Source of the DNA: Geodermatophilus arenarius
GTDB lineage: Bacteria > Actinomycetota > Actinomycetes > Mycobacteriales > Geodermatophilaceae
Direction of reading: 5' to 3'
Assembly (NCBI RefSeq): GCF_042654585.1
Contig: NZ_JBHSGR010000015.1
Span: 59,851-123,850 of the forward strand
Length of the DNA: 64,000 nt
Part shown: positions 43,240 through 51,524 of the stretch, in pieces
Numbering within the stretch: the stretch's first letter is position 1
Layout of the letters: each line of letters opens with the position of its first letter
Position numbers and translations under genes: made by a program
The notes under the pieces: model-generated
The model's database searches: none
Told to the model about the DNA's origin: nothing
Seen by the model: the letters and a program-made list of their open reading frames with translations, nothing else

Positions 43240-43652
43240 GCGACGCGCCGCTCGACCCGGACGACCTCACCACCGACGAGGCCCGCCGCGAGGCGGGGAT
43301 GCGCACCCGGCGCGAGGTGCTCGGCGACGCCTGGGTGGACCGGGCGGTGGCGAACACGACGCCGTTCACCGCCGGGTTCCAGGACTTCATCACCCGGGTG
43401 GCGTGGGGCGACGTCTGGCAGCGGCCGGGCCTCGAGCGGCGCGAGCGCAGCATCGCCACGCTGTCGATCTGCATCGCGCTGCGGCACTGGGACGAGTTCG
43501 CGCTGCACGTGCGCGCCGCGGTGCACAACGGCCTGACCGAGGACGAGATCGCCGAGGTCGTCCAGCACGCCGCCGTCTACGCCGGCGTCCCGGCCGCCAA
43601 CCACGCCTTCAAGGTCGCCGGCCCGATCCTGGAGGAGATGCGCGCCGGCTGA
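43236..43652 (+). CDS. pcaC: 4-carboxymuconolactone decarboxylase
   Basis: A 138-residue AhpD-fold enzyme decarboxylating gamma-carboxymuconolactone to the beta-ketoadipate enol-lactone. Diagnostic segments are GMRTRREVLGDAWVDRA, GLERRERSIATLSI, and NGLTEDEIAEVVQHAAVYAGVPAANHAF. The GTG start overlaps the pcaD stop. It is the last gene of the operon; downstream pcaIJ/F functions are not in the window. Confidence 0.95.
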   Translation: MSDAPLDPDDLTTDEARREAGMRTRREVLGDAWVDRAVANTTPFTAGFQDFITRVAWGDVWQRPGLERRERSIATLSICIALRHWDEFALHVRAAVHNGLTEDEIAEVVQHAAVYAGVPAANHAFKVAGPILEEMRAG

Positions 43653-43661
43653 CCCGGGCCC

Positions 43662-43868
43662 TCAGTCCCCTCCGGCGGGCTCCGGGGGGCTGGGCGTCAG
43701 GGCGATCGCGGCGACGGTGACGAGCCCGACGAGGACCGTCGCGGTGACCTCGTCGTCCAGCCAGTGGTGGAGGAGCGCCGCGCCCAGGCCGACGAGGACC
43801 GCGAGCAGCAGCCGGCTCCGGATCCCGTCCAGGTACGCCCCTCCCGCCTGCACTCCTCCGGCCCTCAT
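43662..43868 (-). CDS. Small membrane protein, 68 residues
   Basis: A two-helix membrane protein: SRLLLAVLVGLGAALLHHWL and TATVLVGLVTVAAIALTPS. It has no family I recognise. It begins at ATG 43868, preceded by TACCGT (43881-43876) seven nt upstream, so the message is probably leaderless. The short Pro/Glu tail is cytoplasmic or external; orientation is not resolved. Confidence 0.65.
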   Translation of the reverse strand: MRAGGVQAGGAYLDGIRSRLLLAVLVGLGAALLHHWLDDEVTATVLVGLVTVAAIALTPSPPEPAGGD

Positions 43869-44033
43869 GAGCAGGACGGTAGGTGGGGGACGGGACGGTG
43901 CCGGGCCGTCCGGGGGCGTGCCGCGGAGGCGTTCGAGGGGCGCGGTGCGTCGTCACGGGGAGGAGCGCTCCGGTCGCCGCCCGCCTCCCGGTGGTGCCGT
44001 GCCCCGTCACTGCGCGGGTGCAGGCTGCCGGGC

Positions 44034-44414
44034 ATGGCCGACTCCTCGCCCCGGCACCGGCACCGGCACCACGCCATCGACTACGTCGAACTCGCCGTGA
44101 CCGACCTCGACCGGACCCGGCGCTTCTACGCCGACGCCTTCGGCTGGCGGTTCACCGACTACGGCCCCGGCTACGCCGGCATCCAGGACCCCGACGACCC
44201 GGCGGAGGAGGTCGGCGGCCTGCGCCTGGACGACGAGGTGCGCGCCGGCGGCCCGCTCGTGCTGCTGTACTCCGCCGACCTGGACGCCTCCGTGGACGTC
44301 GTCACGAGCGCCGGCGGCCGCGTCGTCGACGGCCCGTACGCGTTCCCCGGCGGGCGCCGGTTCTCCTTCACCGACCCGAGCGGCAACCAGCTCGGCGTCT
44401 GGTCCGAGACCTGA
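44034..44414 (+). CDS. VOC family protein
   Basis: A 126-residue single-domain glyoxalase/bleomycin-resistance fold protein. It starts IDYVELAVTDLDRTRRFYADAFGW, with GYAGIQDP in strand region two and SFTDPSGNQLGVWSE at the end, where the last Glu is a typical metal ligand. It is similar in layout to the VOC protein encoded at 12195-12587, but the sequences differ clearly. The first nine residues are His/Arg-rich and may not belong to the fold. Role unknown. Confidence 0.85.
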   Translation: MADSSPRHRHRHHAIDYVELAVTDLDRTRRFYADAFGWRFTDYGPGYAGIQDPDDPAEEVGGLRLDDEVRAGGPLVLLYSADLDASVDVVTSAGGRVVDGPYAFPGGRRFSFTDPSGNQLGVWSET

Positions 44415-44448
44415 CGGCGGGAGGGCGCGCCAGGGCCCCCGGGCGCGC

Positions 44449-45624
44449 TCAGGCGGCGGGCGCCAGCAGTGGTGCCGGGGTGGTGATCTCGGTGCCGTCG
44501 GGCCGCCAGGTGCGCCAGGTCCCGGTGGGTTGTCGTTCCACGCGGAAGCCGTGGTGGACCTTGGTGTGGTGGCGCTCGCAGAGCAGCGCCGAGTTCTCCA
44601 GTGACGTCTCGCCACCGTCGATCCAGTGGACCAGGTGGTGGACATCGCACCACCAGGTCGGGGCGCCGCAGCCGGTGAACACGCACCCCCCGTCGCGCAG
44701 TTCCGCTGCGCGGCGGATGTGGCGGCTCATCAGCCGCTGCTCGCGGCCGAGGTCCAGTGGTGCGCCGTCGGGGCCGAACACCACGCGGGAGACGGCGCCG
44801 TCGCAGGCCAGCCAGCGGGCGCGGGCGGCGGAGATGGTGGCGCCGAAGCCCATCCGCCCGGCGTTCGGCCCGCCGGCCGGATCGACCAGGTCCTCCACGT
44901 CGATGACGACGGCGATCTGCGGCCTGTGGCCGCGCAGCGTCGGCAGCGAGCCGGCGGCCAGGGCGTTGTCGGCGACCTGCACCAGTGCGTCCCCGAGCCG
45001 CTGGGCGCGGCTGCGCTCGTCCCCGGCGGGGCGGTCGGCCTGCACGTGCGCCTCGAGTGCGGTCTGCAGCCTCTCCCCGCCGACCGCGTCCAGGTGGCCG
45101 CGGAAGGACAGCGACCCGTCGGCGTGCCGGGCCAGCGTCAACGACCGCCCCTCGGTGGGGTCGGGCTCCGGCCCGTCGGGATCGAGGGCGTCGCAGTAGT
45201 GCTGCACCACCTGGACGAGGTCGGCGTGCGGCTGCTCGATCGCCACGCCGGTGAGCACCGCGTCGACCACTGCCAGGTCCACGCCCTGCTCGACAGCGGA
45301 GGCCAGCCGCTCCGGGGTCACCGCCTCGGCCGCCTTCGCCATCTGCTCGGCGGACACGAGACCGGTGTCGTGGGCCTCGGCCAGCGCCGGGAGGTGCTCG
45401 AGCGCCCGCCCGGTGCGCACCAGCCGGGCAGCGGCGGCATCGGAGAGCCGGCAGTGCCCGCGCAGCCAGGAGGCCATCGACCTCAGCCCGTCGCGCTCCG
45501 GCGCCTGGGACAGCTCCGCGGCGCGCACCGCGCGGGCCAGGCGGGCGTCGATCCGGTTGCGCTCGGCGACCAGCGCGGCGACCTCGTCAAGCACGTCCCC
45601 GCCGCCCAGCCCACCCGAACACAT
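44449..45624 (-). CDS. HNH endonuclease, DUF222 (13E12 repeat family)
   Basis: A 391-residue protein of the 13E12/DUF222 family that is multiplied in actinobacterial genomes. The helical DUF222 region covers about 15-250, with the HNH nuclease at the C-terminus: CVFTGCGAPTWWCDVHHLVHW, then NSALLCERHHTKVHH, which carries the DH and HxH metal residues. TAGCCT six nt before ATG 45624 makes it leaderless. Such genes behave as multicopy, possibly selfish elements, but no terminal repeats or target duplications are visible here. Confidence 0.93.
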   Translation of the reverse strand: MCSGGLGGGDVLDEVAALVAERNRIDARLARAVRAAELSQAPERDGLRSMASWLRGHCRLSDAAAARLVRTGRALEHLPALAEAHDTGLVSAEQMAKAAEAVTPERLASAVEQGVDLAVVDAVLTGVAIEQPHADLVQVVQHYCDALDPDGPEPDPTEGRSLTLARHADGSLSFRGHLDAVGGERLQTALEAHVQADRPAGDERSRAQRLGDALVQVADNALAAGSLPTLRGHRPQIAVVIDVEDLVDPAGGPNAGRMGFGATISAARARWLACDGAVSRVVFGPDGAPLDLGREQRLMSRHIRRAAELRDGGCVFTGCGAPTWWCDVHHLVHWIDGGETSLENSALLCERHHTKVHHGFRVERQPTGTWRTWRPDGTEITTPAPLLAPAA

Positions 45625-45792
45625 GATCGAAGGCTAGTGGGTCCGACGACCGCCTGCACCCTGAATCCCCAGGTCAGCGGTCCGTCCACAGACCTCGCCG
45701 ACCCCTTGCGCGGCGGTCACGGGACACCTCCGCCAGGATCGCAGGCGCAACGGGAAGCAGCGGGACCATCAGCAGGACGAGAGAGGGACGAC

Positions 45793-47253
45793 GTGGCACT
45801 CCTGGACGACGGCGCGTGGCAGGGCAAGGTCTGGACCGGCGCCTGGACCGACGGGTCCGGCGGCACGTACGACGCGGTGGAGCCGGCCACCGGTGACGTC
45901 ATCGCGCCGGTGGGGAAGGCGACTCCCGAGGACGTCCACGCGGCAGCCGAGCGGGCGGCGGCAGCCCAGCGCGCCTGGGCCGCCGCCCCGTTCGAGGAGC
46001 GCGCGCGGGTCCTGCGCCGGGCCGGCCAGGTGCTCGAGGACGCCGCCGACGAGATCAAGGGCTGGCTGGCCCGCGAGTCCGGCGCGATCCAGCCGTTCGG
46101 CGACTTCCAGGTCCACACCAGCGCCCAGGAGTGCTACGAGGCCTCCGCCCTGCCGAGCCACCCCTACGGGGAACTGCTGCGCACCGGCGCCCCGCGGCTG
46201 AGCTTCGCCCGCCGCGTCCCGGCCGGCGTCGTCGGCGTCATCGCGCCGTTCAACGTGCCGACCATCCTCGCGATCCGCGCGATCGCCCCGGCGCTGGCGC
46301 TCGGCAACGCCGTCGTCCTCAAGCCCGACCCGCGCACGGCCGTCTCCGGCGGCGCCGTCTTCGCCCGCGTCTTCGAGGAGGCCGGGCTGCCGGCCGGCGT
46401 CTTCCAGGTCCTGCCCGGCGGCGCCGACGTCGGCGAGGCGCTGGTCACCGCGCCGCAGGTGCGGGTCATCGCCTTCACCGGTTCGACGAGGGCCGGCCGG
46501 GCCGTCGGCGCGCTCGCCGGGCAGCACCTCAAGCGCGCGCACCTGGAGCTCGGCGGCAACTCCGCGCTGATCGTGCTGCCCGACGTCGACGTCACCGCGG
46601 CGGCCAGCGTCGGCGCCTGGGGCACGTTCAGCCACCAGGGCCAGATCTGCATGGCCACCAGCCGCCACCTGGTGCACGAGTCGATCGCCGAGGAGTACAC
46701 CGCCGTCCTCACCGAGAAGGTCGAGAAGCTGCCGGTCGGCGACCCGTTCCGCGAGCAGGTGGCGCTCGGCCCGCTCATCGACGCCGGGCAGCGCGACCGC
46801 GTGCACGGCCTGGTCACCGCCAGCGTCGAGCGGGGCGCCACCGTGCGCACCGGCGGCACCTACGAGGGGCTGTTCTACCGGCCGACCGTCCTCGGCGGCG
46901 TCGCGATCGACCACCCGGCCTACCAGGAGGAGATCTTCGGGCCGGTCGCCCCGGTGACGCCGTTCTCCAGCCTCGACGAGGTCGCCGGGCTCGCCGCCGG
47001 CACCGAGTACGGCCTGAGCCTCGGCATCCTCACCCGCGACGTCTACGCCGGCCTCGAGCTCGCCGAGCGCATCCCGTCCGGGCTCGTGCACATCAACGAC
47101 CAGACGGTCAACGACGAGGCGGTCGCCCCGTTCGGCGGCGTCGGCGCGTCCGGCACCGGCTCCCGGCACGGCGGGCCGCAGGCCAACATCGAGGCGTTCA
47201 CCGAGACCCAGTGGGTCACCCTGCGCGGCGACCTGCCCGCCTACCCGTTCTGA
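45793..47253 (+). CDS. Aldehyde dehydrogenase, benzaldehyde/vanillin type
   Basis: A 486-residue NAD(P)-dependent aldehyde dehydrogenase. Catalytic Cys is in SHQGQICMATS and the general-base Glu in LELGGNSALIVL, with FTGSTRAGR as the cofactor loop. GVVGVIAPFNVPTILAIRAIAPALALGNAVVLKPD is the Rossmann segment (split in the protein). The close look of benzaldehyde dehydrogenases (XylC-type) fits the aromatic context. It likely makes benzoate- or 4-hydroxybenzoate-like acids that feed pobA/pca. GAGAGGG precedes GTG 45793. Confidence 0.9.
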   Translation: MALLDDGAWQGKVWTGAWTDGSGGTYDAVEPATGDVIAPVGKATPEDVHAAAERAAAAQRAWAAAPFEERARVLRRAGQVLEDAADEIKGWLARESGAIQPFGDFQVHTSAQECYEASALPSHPYGELLRTGAPRLSFARRVPAGVVGVIAPFNVPTILAIRAIAPALALGNAVVLKPDPRTAVSGGAVFARVFEEAGLPAGVFQVLPGGADVGEALVTAPQVRVIAFTGSTRAGRAVGALAGQHLKRAHLELGGNSALIVLPDVDVTAAASVGAWGTFSHQGQICMATSRHLVHESIAEEYTAVLTEKVEKLPVGDPFREQVALGPLIDAGQRDRVHGLVTASVERGATVRTGGTYEGLFYRPTVLGGVAIDHPAYQEEIFGPVAPVTPFSSLDEVAGLAAGTEYGLSLGILTRDVYAGLELAERIPSGLVHINDQTVNDEAVAPFGGVGASGTGSRHGGPQANIEAFTETQWVTLRGDLPAYPF

Positions 47254-47260
47254 GCGCCCG

Positions 47261-47294
47261 GGGGCCGTGCACTTCCGCGCAGGTGCACGGCCCC
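47261..47294. repeat. 12-bp perfect inverted repeat upstream of intradiol dioxygenase
   Basis: GGGGCCGTGCAC (47261-47272) and GTGCACGGCCCC (47283-47294) flank a 10-nt loop. The symmetry extends with a bulge into CCCGG/CCGGG. It starts eight nt after the aldehyde dehydrogenase stop and ends 15 nt before the dioxygenase ATG. It could be an operator, an attenuator or a terminator of the upstream gene. Confidence 0.6.
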
Positions 47295-47309
47295 GGGAGA
47301 GTGGCCGGC

Positions 47310-48176
47310 ATGCACGAGCTGTTCAGCGAGGAGCGCTCGGCCGACGTCGTCGCCGCCAGCTTCGCGGGCACCCCGGACCCCCGGCTGCGGCAGGTGGTGA
47401 CGTCGCTGGTCCGTCACCTGCACGCCTTCGTCAAGGACGTCGAGCTGACCGAGGAGGAGTGGGCCGCGGCGATCGACTTCCTCACCCGCACCGGCCACAC
47501 CAGCGACGCCGTGCGGCAGGAGTTCGTCCTGCTCTCCGACGTCCTCGGCGTCTCGATGCTCGTGGAGACGATCAACCACCGCAGCGGCGGCACCGGCACC
47601 GAGTCCACCGTGCTCGGCCCCTTCCACCAGGTCGAGTCGCCGGAGCGGCAGCTCGGCGACGACATCGCCCTCGACGGCAAGGGCGCCCCGTGCCTGGTCT
47701 CGGGGCGGGTCACCGGCCCGGACGGCGAGCCGCTGGCCGGCGCCACCGTCGACGTCTGGCAGGCCAACGCGGACGGCTTCTACGACGTCCAGCAGCCGGA
47801 CGTCCAGCCGCCGGGCAACCTGCGCGGGCTCTTCACCGCCGACGACGACGGCCGCTTCTGGTTCCGCTCGGTCGTCCCGCGCTGGTACCCCATCCCCGAC
47901 GACGGCCCGGTCGGGCAGCTGCTCGCCGCCACCGGCCGGCACCCCAACCGGCCCGCGCACCTGCACGTCATCGCCGCGGCGCCGGGGTACCGGCCGGTGA
48001 CCACGCACGTGTTCGTCGCCGACAGCCCCTACCTCGACTCCGACGCGGTGTTCGGGGTCAAGGAGAGCCTCGTCCGGGACGTGCCCGAGGTCGACGACGC
48101 CGAGCGCGCCGCCGCCCTCGGCCTGCCCAACCCCTTCCGCACCCTGACCGTCGACGTCACGCTGCTGCGCGCCTAG
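47310..48176 (+). CDS. Hydroxyquinol/catechol 1,2-dioxygenase family intradiol enzyme
   Basis: A 288-residue intradiol dioxygenase. The helical N-terminal dimerisation domain (1-100) precedes a beta-sandwich with iron ligands in GFYDVQ (Tyr), RWYPIPDDG (Tyr) and RPAHLHVIA (two His). The DVWQANADGFYDVQQPD and PIPDDGPVGQLLAATGRHP stretches favour the hydroxyquinol 1,2-dioxygenase group (ChqB-like) over catechol dioxygenases. It would give maleylacetate from hydroxyquinol or cis,cis-muconate from catechol. No maleylacetate reductase is nearby. ATG 47310 is preceded by the large inverted repeat and a GAGAGT -10-like hexamer seven nt away. Confidence 0.88.
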   Translation: MHELFSEERSADVVAASFAGTPDPRLRQVVTSLVRHLHAFVKDVELTEEEWAAAIDFLTRTGHTSDAVRQEFVLLSDVLGVSMLVETINHRSGGTGTESTVLGPFHQVESPERQLGDDIALDGKGAPCLVSGRVTGPDGEPLAGATVDVWQANADGFYDVQQPDVQPPGNLRGLFTADDDGRFWFRSVVPRWYPIPDDGPVGQLLAATGRHPNRPAHLHVIAAAPGYRPVTTHVFVADSPYLDSDAVFGVKESLVRDVPEVDDAERAAALGLPNPFRTLTVDVTLLRA

Positions 48177-49006
48177 CGCCGGAGCCGCAGCGACTGCCCC
48201 GGGCGCAGCTGCGCGCAGCGGTCGACGTCGCCGTCGGCGACGTAGCCGGCCACCGGGTAGCCGCCGGTCACCGGCGCGTCGGCGAGGAACAGCACCGGCT
48301 GCCCCGACGGCGGCACCTGCACCGCGCCGCGGACCAGCCCCTCGCTGGCCAGCTCGCCCCCGACCGCGCGGTCCAGCCGCGGGCCGGCCAGCCGCAGCCC
48401 CACCCGGTTGCTCTGCGCGGTGACCGTCCACGCGGCCGAGCCGAGCGCGTCCAGCGCCGCCCCCGTCAGCCAGTCGGCGCGCGGGCCGGGCAGCAGCCGC
48501 ACGGTCACCTCCCCGGCGGGCGGGTCGGCGACCGGCGCGAGGTCGACGCCGGGCAGCGGGCCGGCGGCGTCCCCGGCCGGCAGGACGTCCCCGGCGCGCA
48601 GCGGCGCCGGCCCGAGGCCGGAGAGCACGTCGGTGGACCGCGAGCCCAGCACCGGCGGGACGGCGATCCCGCCGCGGACGGCGAGGTAGGTCCGCAGCCC
48701 GGCGGCCGGCGTCCCGAGCGCCAGGGCCGCCCCGGCGCGGAGCAGGCCGGGTGCGGCGTGCACCGGCGACCCCGGGCACCGCGCGCCCGTGGTGACGACG
48801 AGCAGGTCCGCCCCGGCGCGCACCACCAGCCCGCCGAGGGTCACCTCCAGCACCGCGGCCGCGGGGTCGTTGCCCACCAGCCGGTTCGCCAGCGCGGCCG
48901 CGGCGCGGTCGGCGGCCCCCGACCGGCCCACGCCGATCCCGCCGAGCCCGGGCCGGCCGCGGTCCTGCACCGTGGTCAGCGGGCCGGGGGACAGCACGGT
49001 CAGCAC
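48173..49006 (-). CDS. pxpC: 5-oxoprolinase subunit C (biotin-dependent carboxyltransferase-like)
   Basis: A 277-residue subunit of the PxpABC 5-oxoprolinase, which hydrolyses 5-oxoproline (pyroglutamate) to glutamate with ATP. LTVLSPGPLTTVQDRGRPGLGGIGVGRSGAAD, AVLEVTLGG, and GEELASEGL-like ASEGLVRGAVQVPPSGQP are the KipA/PxpC signature regions. Its GTG (49006) overlaps the pxpB stop by 7 nt. It converges with the dioxygenase gene (4-nt overlap). Confidence 0.9.
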   Translation of the reverse strand: MLTVLSPGPLTTVQDRGRPGLGGIGVGRSGAADRAAAALANRLVGNDPAAAVLEVTLGGLVVRAGADLLVVTTGARCPGSPVHAAPGLLRAGAALALGTPAAGLRTYLAVRGGIAVPPVLGSRSTDVLSGLGPAPLRAGDVLPAGDAAGPLPGVDLAPVADPPAGEVTVRLLPGPRADWLTGAALDALGSAAWTVTAQSNRVGLRLAGPRLDRAVGGELASEGLVRGAVQVPPSGQPVLFLADAPVTGGYPVAGYVADGDVDRCAQLRPGQSLRLRR

Positions 49007-49599
49007 GGCACGAACCGCACCCGCACGCCCGGGCGCAGCAGCGCGGCCGGGTCGCGGGCCAGGTCGAACACCGCGACGTCGGTGCGCCCGACCAGCCGCC
49101 ACCCGCCCGGCGACGCGCTCGGGTAGACCCCGGTGAACCCGCCGGCCAGGCCCACCGACCCGGCCGGCACCCGGGTGCGCGGGGTGGCCAGCCGCGGCAC
49201 GTCCCAGGGCGGCCCGTCGGGGACGCAGTAGCCGAACCCCGGCGAGAAGCCGCAGAACGCCACGGTCCACTCCCGCCCGCTGTGCGCCGCGACGACGCCG
49301 TCGGGGTCGGTGCCCAGCAGCTCCGCGACGTCGGCGAGGTCGGCGCCGTCGTAGCGGACCGGCAGCTCGACCCGCTCGCCGGTGCCCGCCCGGCCGGGCC
49401 GCCACGGCAGCCGCTCGAGCGCGGCCCGCACGTCGGCGAGGTCGCCGTCGGCCACCACCAGCACCGTCCGCGCGGCCGGGACGACGTCGACGACGCCGGG
49501 CAGCGCCCGGTCGCGCAGCGCGGCGGAGAAGCCGAGGACGGCGTCGAGGTCGTCGAGCTCCACCAGCAGCGCGGACGACCCGCTCGGCAGGACGCGCAT
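49000..49599 (-). CDS. pxpB: 5-oxoprolinase subunit B
   Basis: A 199-residue KipI-type subunit. MRVLPSGSSALLVELDDLDAV opens the protein and CGFSPGFGYCVPDGPPWDVPRLATPRTRVPAGSVGLAGGFTGVYP contains the conserved allophanate-hydrolase-like core (in several pieces). It partners PxpC. ATG 49599 overlaps the pxpA stop by one base (TGATG), so expression is coupled through the operon. Confidence 0.92.
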   Translation of the reverse strand: MRVLPSGSSALLVELDDLDAVLGFSAALRDRALPGVVDVVPAARTVLVVADGDLADVRAALERLPWRPGRAGTGERVELPVRYDGADLADVAELLGTDPDGVVAAHSGREWTVAFCGFSPGFGYCVPDGPPWDVPRLATPRTRVPAGSVGLAGGFTGVYPSASPGGWRLVGRTDVAVFDLARDPAALLRPGVRVRFVPC

Positions 49600-50348
49600 C
49601 AGGCGAACGGCGCCAGCGCGACGCCGGCGCCGGTGAGCGCCGCCCGCACCTCCCGGGCGATCGCCACCGCGCCCGGGGTGTCGCCGTGCACGCAGATCGA
49701 GTCCGGCGCCAGCACCAGCGGACCGCCGTCGACGTCGGTCACCGGCTCCCCGGCGGCCATCGCCACGCACCGCCGGGCGATCTCGCCGGCGTCGGTGAGC
49801 ACCGCACCCGGCTGCCGGCGGGGGACCAGCGTGCCGGCCGGGGTGTAGGCGCGGTCGGCGAACGCCTCGGCCACCGTGGGCAGCCCCGCCTCGCCGGCCA
49901 GCCGCAGGAACGCCGAGCCCGGCAGCCCCAGCACGGGCAGCGACCTGTCGTACGCGGCGACGGCGGACACCACGGCCGCGGCCTGCTCCTCGTGCGCGAC
50001 GACCGCGTTGTACAGCGCCCCGTGCGGCTTGACGTAGCGCACCCGCGTCCCCGCCACCCGCGCCAGGCCGTCGAGCGCGCCGAGCTGGTAGAGCACGTCG
50101 GCGGCGAGCTCGTCGGGCGCGGCGTCGAGGAACCGGCGGCCGAAGCCGGCGAGGTCCCGGTAGGACACCTGCGCCCCGATCGCGACGCCGGCGTCCGCGG
50201 CCTGCGCGCACACCCGCCGCAGCGTCAGCGGGTCGCCGGCGTGGAAGCCGCACGCGACGTTCGCGCTGGTCACCACCTGCAGCATCGCGGCGTCGTCGCC
50301 GAGGGTCCACGCACCGAAGGACTCCCCGAGGTCGGCGTTGAGGTCCAT
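49599..50348 (-). CDS. pxpA: 5-oxoprolinase subunit A (LamB/YcsF family)
   Basis: A 249-residue subunit that starts the pxpABC operon. MDLNADLGESFGAW, ANVACGFHAGDP, RYVKPHGALYN and VLAPDSICVHGDTPGA are the YcsF/LamB hallmarks, with conserved Asp and His residues of the amidohydrolase-like barrel. ATG 50348 follows GAGG and starts the operon divergently from cheB. The three subunits scavenge 5-oxoproline, a damage product of glutamate or glutamine. Confidence 0.93.
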   Translation of the reverse strand: MDLNADLGESFGAWTLGDDAAMLQVVTSANVACGFHAGDPLTLRRVCAQAADAGVAIGAQVSYRDLAGFGRRFLDAAPDELAADVLYQLGALDGLARVAGTRVRYVKPHGALYNAVVAHEEQAAAVVSAVAAYDRSLPVLGLPGSAFLRLAGEAGLPTVAEAFADRAYTPAGTLVPRRQPGAVLTDAGEIARRCVAMAAGEPVTDVDGGPLVLAPDSICVHGDTPGAVAIAREVRAALTGAGVALAPFA

Positions 50349-50468
50349 GACGACATCCTCGCGGGCGACCCGCGCACGCCACGCGGTCAGCCGGCCGGGA
50401 GGCAACTACGGTTCCGTTGACGCCCCCGTGAGCCAGGAGGGCGTCCGGCACGGAGGAGGCGGTACCGG

Positions 50469-51521
50469 ATGCACCGCGACCTGGTGGTGATCGGCGCCTC
50501 GGCCGGCGGCGTCGAGGCACTGCGCGACCTGCTCGCCGGCCTCCCGCGGGACCTGCCCGCGGCGGTCCTGGTGGTGCTGCACATGCCCTCCAGCGGGCGC
50601 AGCGCGCTGCCGGCCATCCTCGCGCGGGTGTCGGCGCTGCGGGTGTCCGCGGCCGAGGACGGGATGCGGCTGGAGCCCGGCACGGTCGTCGTCGCCGTGC
50701 CGGACCGGCACCTGATGGTGGCCGACGGCCACGTGCAGCTCTCCCGGGGACCGCGCGAGAACGGCTGCCGGCCGGCGGTCGACGTCCTGTTCCGCTCGGC
50801 CGCCCGCGCGCACGGCCCCCGGGTGGTCTCGGTCGTCCTGTCCGGCGCGCTCGACGACGGCACCGCGGGCACGATCGCCGTCCGCGCCCGGGGCGGGGCG
50901 ACCGTCGCGCAGGACCCGGGGGAGGCCCTCTACCCGAGCATGCCGCTGCACGCGGTGGAGGTCGGCGGGGCCGACCACGTCGCCGCACTCGCCGAGCTGC
51001 CCCGGCTGCTGGACCGGCTGGTGCGCGAGGAGGTCGACGCCGTCGCCCCGGCACCCACCCCCCTCATGACGACGGAGACGGAGATGGCCCGACTCGACGG
51101 CGAGGCGATGGACGAGGACGCGCGGCCGGGGACGCCGTCGGGCTTCGGCTGCCCCAGCTGCCACGGCGCGCTGTTCTCGATCAGCGAGGGCGGCATGGAG
51201 CGGTACCGGTGCCGCGTCGGCCACGCCTGGTCGCCCGAGGCGCTGGCCGCCGAGCAGGCGCAGGCGCTGGAGGGCGCGCTGTGGATGGCGCTGCGCGGCC
51301 TGGAGGAGCGGGCGGCGCTGAGCCTGCGCATGGGCCTGCGCGCGGAGGACGGCGGACACCGGCACAGCGCGCTCGCCTTCCGGCGCCGGCACGACGAGGC
51401 GCTGGGGGCCGCCGCGCTGCTGCGGAACCTGCTCGAGCGCGGTGCGCTGAACGGCGAGGGCGTCCCGGACCAGGTCGACGACGAGCTCGGCGACCCCGCC
51501 ACGGGCGCGGCGGGGGCCTGA
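50469..51521 (+). CDS. CheB-type methylesterase without receiver domain, with C-terminal zinc ribbon
   Basis: A 350-residue protein. The N-terminal CheB catalytic domain has Ser11 (GASAGG), His38 (LHMP) and the catalytic Asp in GALDDG (129 or 130). It lacks an N-terminal receiver domain. After residue 200 a linker leads to CPSCHGALFSISEGGMERYRCRVGHAWS, a zinc-ribbon-like CxxC...CxVGH motif, and a helical tail. Free-standing CheB plus CheR-PAS pairs occur outside flagellar systems. Coupled to the CheR-PAS gene 3 nt downstream. GGAGGAGG precedes the ATG. Confidence 0.88.
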   Translation: MHRDLVVIGASAGGVEALRDLLAGLPRDLPAAVLVVLHMPSSGRSALPAILARVSALRVSAAEDGMRLEPGTVVVAVPDRHLMVADGHVQLSRGPRENGCRPAVDVLFRSAARAHGPRVVSVVLSGALDDGTAGTIAVRARGGATVAQDPGEALYPSMPLHAVEVGGADHVAALAELPRLLDRLVREEVDAVAPAPTPLMTTETEMARLDGEAMDEDARPGTPSGFGCPSCHGALFSISEGGMERYRCRVGHAWSPEALAAEQAQALEGALWMALRGLEERAALSLRMGLRAEDGGHRHSALAFRRRHDEALGAAALLRNLLERGALNGEGVPDQVDDELGDPATGAAGA

Positions 51522-51524
51522 CCC

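Noticed and set aside
44449..45624. Calling the HNH gene an insertion sequence
   Set aside because: No inverted ends or target duplications visible; DUF222-HNH genes are not transposases.
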